From: an uncultured Bacillota bacterium
GTDB taxonomy: Bacteria; Bacillota; Clostridia; Christensenellales; Pumilibacteraceae
DNA length: 43,388 nucleotides
NCBI GenBank assembly: GCA_949294845.1
Contig: CASFJH010000039.1
Span: 1-43,388 of the forward strand
Direction: 5' to 3'
The notes beneath the pieces are model-generated. The model was not told the DNA's origin, ran no database searches, and worked only from the letters and a program-made list of their open reading frames with translations. Below are positions 25,731 through 32,299 of the stretch, in pieces. Both the position numbers and the translations under genes were made by a program. Each line of letters opens with the position of its first letter. Position 1 is the stretch's first letter.

Positions 25731-25746
25731 TTTAAAGTTTTGTCCA
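25718..25746 (-). promoter_or_regulatory. Promoter of the AraC gene, predicted leaderless
   Basis: TGGACA (complement of 25741-25746) and TATAAT (complement of 25718-25723) with a 17-bp spacer; predicted +1 at 25711, one base before the ATG. Confidence 0.65.
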
Positions 25747-25775
25747 TTGTTTTCAAAGTCTTATTGTATTATAAT
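25747..25775 (+). promoter_or_regulatory. Promoter of the glycyl radical enzyme operon
   Basis: TTGTTT (25747-25752) and TATAAT (25770-25775) with a 17-bp spacer. Its -35 directly abuts the -35 of the divergent AraC promoter. Confidence 0.65.
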
Positions 25776-25782
25776 TTATATA

Positions 25783-25795
25783 ATTATACATAAAA
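25783..25795 (+). repeat. 13-bp direct repeat, copy 2, at the start of the GRE transcript
   Basis: Second copy of ATTATACATAAAA, between the predicted +1 (about 25782) and the Shine-Dalgarno AGAGGT (25796-25800 region). Binding here would block initiation. Confidence 0.6.
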
Positions 25796-25804
25796 GAGGT
25801 GCGT

Positions 25805-27895
25805 ATGGTAAAATTTTCGTCGCCTGTCGGGCGACCGGTAAGGCTGAGCGAAGAAACGAGACGCTTCGCGCAAGAATCGCTGAACGCCGTATACGGGAAA
25901 GAAGCGGAGCGCACGCCGTATGTTGACGTGACGTTTGAGGGAGACGCCGACGAAGCGTATGACGCGGCTATAAGGGCGATAGCGGAGCGCGCTCCTCTCC
26001 GCGTGTCCGACGTCGAGCTTATTTCGGGTGCGGCAACGCTGGGCGGGGCGATAGAAGGGTATGTTCCCGCAGCTTTTGACGGCAAACCGATATTTGCCGT
26101 CACCGATCATGTAACCTTCGGCTTCGATCGGGCGCTCGACGAGGGCGTAAACGCTATGGAGAAGGAGATAGACGAGCTTGCGGCAAATGCCGACGGTAAA
26201 GGGAAGAGGTTTTTGAAAAGCCTCAAAAACGTTGCGCAAAGTATGCGCGTCTGGCACGGCAGATATATGGCCGAGCTGGAAAAACGGGGCAGCGCAAACG
26301 CACGCTATCTTAAACGAGTGCCGTTTTCTCCGCCCGAAAGCTTCCGCGAAGCAGTGCAGAGTCTGTGGTTTTTGTTCGCGTTTACACGGCTTACCGGCAA
26401 TTGGTCGGGCATAGGCCGTATCGACGTCATGCTCGGAAAATATCTTAAGAGCGATCTTGACAGGGGTGTTCTGACGCTTGACGAAGCGAGGGAAATACTG
26501 GCGCACTTTTTTATCAAGGGCTGCGAATGGATAACCGGCAAATCGAACGGTACGGGCGACGGCCAGCATTACCAGAATATAGTTATCGGCGGCTGCGACG
26601 AGGACGGTAACGACGTGACCAACGAAGTCTCTTATCTGGTGCTCGATATTGTGGAGGAGCTGCCTATAGGCGACTTTCCCATAACGGTAAGGGCAGGGGG
26701 CAATAAGCGGCTGATCCGCCGCGCCGCGGAAGTCATTCGTCACGGCGGAGGGACTGTGGCGGTATACGGCGAACGCACCGTTATAGAAGCGATGACCAAG
26801 GCGGGATACGCTCTTTCGCAAGCTCGCCGGTTTGCAAACGACGGCTGCTGGGAAGTGCAGGTGCCGGGAGAAACGTTTTTTATATATACGCCTTTCGACG
26901 GCTACGCGATATTCCAGAAAGCGCTTATGTCGTGCGACGACGGCGCCTCATACGAAAGCGTCTATGACGCGTTCATGCGCGGCGTCGGCGACACGGCGGA
27001 ATCTATATTCCGCGATTGGACAAAAAACGCCGGGTATGTTGACGGAAAATGGACGCGAGGCGACTGCAGACCGTGCGCAGTGGCGTCGTTTTTCACCCGA
27101 GGCTGCGCAGTCAAAGGAGCGTCGTATTTTAACGGCGGGCCGGTTTACAATGTGATATCACTGCATATGGGCGGATTGCCCGACGCCGCGAACGGGCTTT
27201 ATGCGTTACGGAAGGCCGTATTCGACGATAAGCTGCTCACGGTGCCCCAGTTAAAATTTCAGATAGCAAACGACTGGCCGGACGAAGTTATGCGCCGCAC
27301 CGTGTTCAACCGCTATAAGTGGTACGGCAACGGAGACTGCAGTCCGGACGGAGCGGATGCCGTTGCGGCGCGCATAGTGCGCGATTTTGCCGCGGTGTGC
27401 CGCAGACTCGACGGCCGGTGCCCCGTCATGTTCCCGGCAGGAATAAGCACGTTCGGCCGTCAGGCGGATTGGGCTCCGTACCGCGACGCGTCGGCTTTCG
27501 GACTTAAAAAGGGCGCGATCCTGTCGGGTAATTTTTCGGCTACTCCCGGCACCGACAGGGACGGCGTGACCGCGCTTATACGCTCGTACTGTACGGCCGA
27601 TCTCAGTCTTACGGCAAGCGGAGCGGCCCTTGACGTAAGTCTTTCGCCTTCATGCGTGAAGGGCGACGAAGGAACGGAAGCGATAGCTTCCCTGATCGAA
27701 GGGTTTGTCTCGCAGGGCGGGTTTTTCATGCAGATAGATGTTACGGACGCGCAGACGCTTTTGCTCGCGCAGCAAAATCCCGAAGCTTACCGCAATCTGA
27801 CCGTGCGCGTTTCGGGCTGGAACGCAAGGTTCGTTACGCTTAACAAGGAATGGCAGCGTATGATAATAGAGAGGGCGCGGCAATGTACAGAGTGA
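25805..27895 (+). CDS. Orphan glycyl radical enzyme (PFL-like, CxE type)
   Basis: The 696-residue protein ends with the glycyl radical loop RVSGWNARF, with radical glycine G671. The active-site loop is NDGCWEVQVPGETFF, with thiyl Cys C348 and Glu E350; CxE marks the dehydratase/lyase/decarboxylase-type enzymes, whereas true pyruvate formate-lyase has two adjacent cysteines. GNDVTNEVSYLVLDIVEELP (about 275-295) is another family landmark. It is about 80-150 residues shorter than most characterised members, mainly at the N-terminus. ATG 25805 follows AGAGGTG. The activase gene overlaps its end by 13 nt. The substrate is unknown: no microcompartment, transporter or aldehyde dehydrogenase is adjacent. 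The enzyme is oxygen-sensitive, consistent with a strict anaerobe. Confidence 0.9.
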   Translation: MVKFSSPVGRPVRLSEETRRFAQESLNAVYGKEAERTPYVDVTFEGDADEAYDAAIRAIAERAPLRVSDVELISGAATLGGAIEGYVPAAFDGKPIFAVTDHVTFGFDRALDEGVNAMEKEIDELAANADGKGKRFLKSLKNVAQSMRVWHGRYMAELEKRGSANARYLKRVPFSPPESFREAVQSLWFLFAFTRLTGNWSGIGRIDVMLGKYLKSDLDRGVLTLDEAREILAHFFIKGCEWITGKSNGTGDGQHYQNIVIGGCDEDGNDVTNEVSYLVLDIVEELPIGDFPITVRAGGNKRLIRRAAEVIRHGGGTVAVYGERTVIEAMTKAGYALSQARRFANDGCWEVQVPGETFFIYTPFDGYAIFQKALMSCDDGASYESVYDAFMRGVGDTAESIFRDWTKNAGYVDGKWTRGDCRPCAVASFFTRGCAVKGASYFNGGPVYNVISLHMGGLPDAANGLYALRKAVFDDKLLTVPQLKFQIANDWPDEVMRRTVFNRYKWYGNGDCSPDGADAVAARIVRDFAAVCRRLDGRCPVMFPAGISTFGRQADWAPYRDASAFGLKKGAILSGNFSATPGTDRDGVTALIRSYCTADLSLTASGAALDVSLSPSCVKGDEGTEAIASLIEGFVSQGGFFMQIDVTDAQTLLLAQQNPEAYRNLTVRVSGWNARFVTLNKEWQRMIIERARQCTE

Positions 27896-28740
27896 CGGCC
27901 GTTCAGCGTTTCTGTATGCACGACGGCCCGGGCGTGAGAACTACCGTTTTTTTAAAAGGGTGTCCGCTTAAATGCGTTTGGTGCCATAATCCAGAAACGC
28001 GGAATGCCAAAGGATTCGTTTTCGATAAAACTCTATGCGTCGGCTGTAAGGCTTGCGCCAAGGCATGCCCGTCGGTACACAGATTCGAAAACGGTATGCA
28101 CGTTATCGACGCAAGCGCTTGTACCGGACGTCTGCGCTGCGTCGAAAGCTGTCCCGTCGGCGCGCTGAAATCCGATTATACGGAGTATTCGGCGCAGCAG
28201 CTTGTCGCCGAAGCGCTCAAGGACAAGCCTTTTTACGGCGACAGAGGGGGCGTTACGCTGTCGGGCGGCGAGCCGATGTTCCGCCCCGAGGAAGCGTTGA
28301 AGCTGCTGCGCGCCTTTAAAGCGGCGGGACTTAACACGGCGGTGGAAACGTGCGGATTTTTCGCCGAAAAGTATGTCGAGCCTCTGTGCCGCTGCGCCGA
28401 TACAGTCCTGTGGGACGTAAAGGATACCGACGATAAGCGGCATATGAAATATACCGGCGTATCCTGCGAGCCGATACTGTCGAACCTGCGCCGCGCCGTG
28501 GCGGCGGGCGCGAACTTGCAGCTCAGGTGTATACTGGTGCAAGGGATCAATACGGGGCGCGACCATATGCTCGGCCTCAGACGGCTGTATCTGGAGCTAG
28601 GCAGACCGCCGTTGAAGTTTATCCCTTATCACGATATGAGCTCCGCCAAGTACGAAAGCATGGGACTGAAATATCCCGGACACAGCGAATGGATTCCCGA
28701 CGCCGAAGAATGGAAAAAACGGTTTTACTCGCTGCTGTGA
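27883..28740 (+). CDS. Glycyl radical enzyme activase (radical SAM)
   Basis: The 285-residue protein carries C27xxxC31xxC34 (CPLKCVWC) for the SAM cluster, a GGVTLSGGEPMF motif (about 120-131) and a ferredoxin-like insert. The first insert motif is complete (C52xxC55xxC58xxxC62P); the second reads CTGRLRCVESCP, so one of the four expected cysteines is Arg (position 83). Two-cluster inserts occur in most activases except PFL-AE. It would abstract hydrogen from G671 of the upstream enzyme. ATG 27883 follows GAGAGGG and overlaps the upstream gene by 13 nt, which indicates coupled translation. A perfect palindromic terminator follows. Confidence 0.92.
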   Translation: MYRVTAVQRFCMHDGPGVRTTVFLKGCPLKCVWCHNPETRNAKGFVFDKTLCVGCKACAKACPSVHRFENGMHVIDASACTGRLRCVESCPVGALKSDYTEYSAQQLVAEALKDKPFYGDRGGVTLSGGEPMFRPEEALKLLRAFKAAGLNTAVETCGFFAEKYVEPLCRCADTVLWDVKDTDDKRHMKYTGVSCEPILSNLRRAVAAGANLQLRCILVQGINTGRDHMLGLRRLYLELGRPPLKFIPYHDMSSAKYESMGLKYPGHSEWIPDAEEWKKRFYSLL

Positions 28741-28744
28741 CGCT

Positions 28745-28800
28745 TTATCCGCTTGCGTTGCGGCGTTATATCAGTGCGGTTATCCGCTTGCGTTGCGGCG
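28745..28800 (+). repeat. Two 21-bp direct repeats after the activase gene
   Basis: The 21-bp unit starting TTATCCGCTTGCG occurs exactly at 28745-28765 and 28780-28800, period 35 bp. A third partial similarity (GCGCTTATGCG) follows. Function is unknown. Confidence 0.75.
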
Positions 28801-28822
28801 CTTATGCGCGTCTTAGCATGGA

Positions 28823-28860
28823 ACTTAAAAAAGGACGGCTGCAGCCGTCCTTTTTTAAGT
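28823..28860. terminator. 38-bp perfect palindrome, bidirectional terminator
   Basis: The arms run from ACTTAAAAAAGGACGGCTG to its exact complement, without a single mismatch. With T6 on either strand it can stop both the activase transcript and the convergent serC-serA transcript. Confidence 0.88.
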
Positions 28861-28873
28861 CGGAAATTCCGAA

Positions 28874-30022
28874 TCAGAGCACTCTCAATTTGATCACGTT
28901 GTCCGCCTTGCCGAGTTTGTCAGCAACTTCGGCGCTTATGGCTTCGCTGATGTCGAGAATAGCGTAAGCGTAATCGCCCTTCGACTGGCTGACGAAGTTT
29001 TCGATATTGATTCCTTCGTTGCTTATTATGTCGGTTATCGCGTGCAGAACGTTCTTGACGTTGTGGTGGATAATGGTAATACGCTGTTTGCCTGTTCTGG
29101 GCAGAGAGCAGGACGGGAAGTTGACCGAGTTGACGACGTTGCCGTTCTCCATGAAATCGATAAGCTGATGGGCTACCATGACCGCGCAGTTATCTTCGGC
29201 CTCGGGCGTGGAAGCGCCGAGGTGGGGGATAGTGACGATATTGTCCACTCCTATGACTTCGGGTACGGGGAAATCGGTCACATATCTCGACAGCTTGCCG
29301 TTTTCGAGCGCCGCGATAACGTCGGCGTTGTTTACCAGCTCGCCGCGCGCGCAGTTGATAACCGCGGCTCCGTCCGGCATGATCGCGATGGTATTCTTGT
29401 TTACTATTTCGCGGGTGGAATCGTTGAGAGGGACGTGCAGAGTGACGAAATCGCACTTTTTGAACAGCGCGTTAATATCGTCTTCTCTTATGACGTTGTG
29501 ATTGAGGTTCCATGCGGCGTTAACCGAAATGAAAGGATCGTAGCCGATAACTTTCATGTTGAGCTCGACGGCGGCGTTGGCTACGAGCGCGCCTATTGCG
29601 CCGAGGCCGATGACGCCGAGCGTTTTACCGGCGATCTCGCGGCCGATAAAAGCTTTCTTTCCGCTTTCGACCTGTTTGGCGACGTCGTCGCCTTTGAGGC
29701 TCTGCGCCCAGGCGATACCGTCGTAAATCTTACGTCCTGCCATGAACAGCGCGCACAGCACCAGCTCTTTGACGGCGTTGGCGTTGGCGCCGGGGGTATT
29801 AAATACGACAATGCCCTTTTCGGCGCATTTGTCTACAGGTATATTGTTTACTCCTGCGCCCGCGCGACCGATTGCGATGACCGAGTCGGGAATATCGTAA
29901 TTGTGCATATTGAACGAGCGCAGCACGATTGCGTCGGGAGCGTCGGCTTCCTTTACGAGCGCGCCGGCCGGAAAGATCTTTTCGGCGAGAGGGCTGATTT
30001 CGTTTAATTTAAGTACCTTCAT
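28874..30022 (-). CDS. serA: D-3-phosphoglycerate dehydrogenase with ACT domain
   Basis: The 382-residue protein has the D-isomer 2-hydroxyacid dehydrogenase fold: AIGRAGAGVNNIPVDKCAEKG (about residues 51-71), the NAD-binding LGVIGLGAIGALVAN (about 134-148), the catalytic Arg in NCARGELVNN, a Glu near VPEVIGVDNI and the His in IPHLGASTPEAEDN. A C-terminal ACT domain (about 315-382) probably senses serine. It oxidises 3-phosphoglycerate to phosphohydroxypyruvate, the first step of serine synthesis. A GGAG precedes the ATG. It lies 18 nt after serC on the same strand, so the first two steps of the pathway are co-expressed. serB is not present. Confidence 0.93.
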   Translation of the reverse strand: MKVLKLNEISPLAEKIFPAGALVKEADAPDAIVLRSFNMHNYDIPDSVIAIGRAGAGVNNIPVDKCAEKGIVVFNTPGANANAVKELVLCALFMAGRKIYDGIAWAQSLKGDDVAKQVESGKKAFIGREIAGKTLGVIGLGAIGALVANAAVELNMKVIGYDPFISVNAAWNLNHNVIREDDINALFKKCDFVTLHVPLNDSTREIVNKNTIAIMPDGAAVINCARGELVNNADVIAALENGKLSRYVTDFPVPEVIGVDNIVTIPHLGASTPEAEDNCAVMVAHQLIDFMENGNVVNSVNFPSCSLPRTGKQRITIIHHNVKNVLHAITDIISNEGINIENFVSQSKGDYAYAILDISEAISAEVADKLGKADNVIKLRVL

Positions 30023-30040
30023 TTTCTGCTGTCTCCTACC

Positions 30041-31117
30041 TTATTTATGCGCCTTTTCGAAACGCGTCATGAAATCTATGAGTTTTACAATACCGTCGAC
30101 GGGCATCGCGTTGTAAATGCTGGCGCGCATACCGCCGACCAGTCTGTGTCCTTTAAGACTTACGAGGCCTTCCTTTGCAGCTTCCGACACAAACTCGGCG
30201 TCCGTCTCGGGGGAAGGCGTTACGAAGGGAACGTTCATGAGCGAGCGGTAACGCGGCACTACCGAGTTGGTGTAATAAGACGAGTTGTCTATATAGTCGT
30301 AAAGCATTTTCGCTTTGTATTCGTTGATTTTCTGCATTTCTTTCACGCCGCCCAGCTTTTTGAGGTGACGGAAAACAAGCATCGAGACGTAAGTGGAAAA
30401 TGCCGGAGGAGTGTTGTAAAGGCTGTGCTCTTTGACCTGAGTGGCCCATTTGAGCATTGTGGGGCAGAGCGGATTCTCCTTGCCGAGCATATCGTGGCGC
30501 ACAATTACGATGGTAACGCCTGCCGGACCGACGTTTTTCTGCGCGCCGGCGTAAATAACGGCGAACTTGTTAACGTCTACTTCCTGACTGAGTATGCAGC
30601 TTGACATATCGGCGACAAGCGGAATATCTCCGGTATCGGGAACCGAATCGTATCTCGTGCCGAAAATCGTGTTGTTGTAGCAGATGTGAACGTAATCGGC
30701 GTCCTTACGGAACATATCCCGGTTAAGCTCGGGGATATAGGTGAAATTTTTATCGGCGGAAGAGGCGGCTTCGACCATATCGCCGTATTTTTTGGCTTCC
30801 TTATAAGCTTTTGACGAGAAGTTGCCCGTTACGACATAATCGGCTTTTTTATTGACAGAGATGTTAAGCGGTACGGCCTCGAACTGCGTAGAAGCGCCGC
30901 CCTGTACGAAAATGACGTCGTAGTTGTCGGGAATATTCATGAGCTCGCGCAAGCCCGACTCTGCTTCGGCGTTTATCGCCTCGTAAGCCTTGGAGCGGTG
31001 GCTCATTTCCATTACCGACATACCGGTGCCGGCGTAATCGGTAAGCTCTGACTTGACTTTTTCGAGCACTTCGAGCGGAAGCATGGAAGGCCCTGCGGAA
31101 AAATTGTAACTGCGCAT
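30041..31117 (-). CDS. serC: Phosphoserine aminotransferase
   Basis: The 358-residue PLP enzyme begins RSYNFSAGPSMLPLEVLEK, has MSVMEMSHRSKAYEAI (about 33-48), FVQGGASTQFEAVPLN (about 69-84) and the PLP lysine in YAGAQKNVGPAGVTIV (about 189-204). It makes phosphoserine from phosphohydroxypyruvate and glutamate. GAGGTG on the minus strand precedes the ATG by about 6 nt. It is first in the serC-serA operon and has a clear promoter. Annotation is secure from the unusually well conserved N-terminal and PLP motifs. Confidence 0.96.
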   Translation of the reverse strand: MRSYNFSAGPSMLPLEVLEKVKSELTDYAGTGMSVMEMSHRSKAYEAINAEAESGLRELMNIPDNYDVIFVQGGASTQFEAVPLNISVNKKADYVVTGNFSSKAYKEAKKYGDMVEAASSADKNFTYIPELNRDMFRKDADYVHICYNNTIFGTRYDSVPDTGDIPLVADMSSCILSQEVDVNKFAVIYAGAQKNVGPAGVTIVIVRHDMLGKENPLCPTMLKWATQVKEHSLYNTPPAFSTYVSMLVFRHLKKLGGVKEMQKINEYKAKMLYDYIDNSSYYTNSVVPRYRSLMNVPFVTPSPETDAEFVSEAAKEGLVSLKGHRLVGGMRASIYNAMPVDGIVKLIDFMTRFEKAHK

Positions 31118-31152
31118 GAGAACACCTCGCTATAAAAAATTTTATTTTTACT

Positions 31153-31181
31153 ATTATATATAAAAGAAACGTTTTTGGCAA
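31153..31181 (-). promoter_or_regulatory. Promoter of serC-serA
   Basis: TTGCCA (complement of 31176-31181) and TATAAT (complement of 31153-31158), spacer 17 bp, leader about 29 nt. Confidence 0.75.
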
Positions 31182-31242
31182 GTGTTTAACACTGCATTGA
31201 GATGAATTGCCAAATATTTTGTCTTTCCGCTTTGAAATAGTA

Positions 31243-31271
31243 TTGACAGAAACGCGAAATTATCTTATAAT
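31243..31271 (+). promoter_or_regulatory. Consensus promoter of the 31306 gene
   Basis: TTGACA (31243-31248) and TATAAT (31266-31271), spacer 17 bp; a GGAG lies before the ATG. Confidence 0.8.
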
Positions 31272-31305
31272 ATTGTAAAGCAAAAAATCCGGAGAATAAA
31301 TTACA

Positions 31306-32250
31306 ATGAGAATCGTTTCCGGCGTTTTCGCGGCTCTGACGGCGGCCGAATATCTGTCCAAAACGCAATATATAATATTATTGTCATCGAGCGCGGGCGG
31401 CGTTCTGCTGCTTCTTATCGTGATCGCGGCTGTCCGTATGCGCCGTTACCGTAAAAAAATCAGAGCGTTGCAGAACGAAGATAAAACTAAGACGACGGAA
31501 AGCGCTCCGTCCGAACTCGAGGCAATCGACGCGCGTCTGGCCGAACTTGACGCAATGTCGGCAACAGCCGATCCGGACGGCAAGCTTAAAATCGCGCTGG
31601 AAAAGATCGAGTTGAGCGAGCGCCGCGAAGCGGTTAAGAACGGCGCCGAGCCCGGCGCAGGAATTTCCGAGTCGCGCGAGCAACAGGCGGCGCGCGCTTA
31701 CGAGGCTTTAAGAGCGTTTGTCGAAGCCGAAGCAAAAGCCGCCGGCGTGATCAGCGACGGCGTAAACGTTGCCGCGGCAAGAAAAAAAGCTCAGATAATA
31801 GCGCTCAGGAGCCGCCTCAAAAACGCGGTTACCGTGCGCGAAGCCGAAGTGATCAAAGATAGATTCAACGCCATTGCGCGCGGTCTTACCGATGAGGAGA
31901 GGGAAAACGCCGAGCTCAAAAGTCTGATTGCCCGTTCTATAGAAGACGCTGGAAAGGCGGCCGCAGCCGCAGCTGAACGCTCGGCCCAAAGACGCGTCGC
32001 TTTGCAGCGGCGTGTGTCCGGCGGCCGCGCCGTTACGGAGAGGCGTGAACCGCGCAGACCGGCTTATTATGACGAGTACGGCCGCGCCGTATATCTCGAC
32101 GAGTATAACCGTCCGTATATTATCGAGCGCAGGAGAGTGTTCACCGATTATCCCGATCGTCGGGCTATCGACCGCGACAGAGCGGAAAAAGAAAGATTGT
32201 ACCGCGAGCGTCAGCGCAGAATGCGCGAGCGCGACGGTAGGGACTATTAA
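31306..32250 (+). CDS. Membrane-anchored, highly charged protein of unknown function
   Basis: This 314-residue protein has one membrane helix (about residues 22-45, IILLSSSAGGVLLLLIVIAAV) followed by RMRRYRKK, so the long C-terminal part is predicted to be cytosolic. Residues about 60-230 are Ala/Glu/Lys/Arg-rich and probably helical or coiled coil. The tail (about 230-314) is very rich in Arg, Tyr, Asp and Glu, with YYDEYGRAVYLDEYNRPYI and a terminal RERQRRMRERDGRDY. I recognise no family. The next gene encodes a long coiled-coil protein with an acidic Asp/Tyr-rich N-terminus, so the basic tail and acidic head may interact (inference). It has a consensus promoter and is probably co-transcribed with that gene. 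Confidence 0.75.
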   Translation: MRIVSGVFAALTAAEYLSKTQYIILLSSSAGGVLLLLIVIAAVRMRRYRKKIRALQNEDKTKTTESAPSELEAIDARLAELDAMSATADPDGKLKIALEKIELSERREAVKNGAEPGAGISESREQQAARAYEALRAFVEAEAKAAGVISDGVNVAAARKKAQIIALRSRLKNAVTVREAEVIKDRFNAIARGLTDEERENAELKSLIARSIEDAGKAAAAAAERSAQRRVALQRRVSGGRAVTERREPRRPAYYDEYGRAVYLDEYNRPYIIERRRVFTDYPDRRAIDRDRAEKERLYRERQRRMRERDGRDY

Positions 32251-32299
32251 AAAATTAACCGCCTGTCCGAGCTGCGGACGGCAAAGAGGTAGGTTTATC

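Noticed and set aside
25784..26821. 345-codon minus-strand frame opposite the glycyl radical enzyme
   Set aside because: It overlaps the conserved enzyme sequence and the promoter region; it is a by-product of GC-biased codon use.
29042..30007. Long open frame on the plus strand opposite serA
   Set aside because: It mirrors a clearly conserved serA on the other strand; its translation shows no domain and it has no ribosome-binding site.
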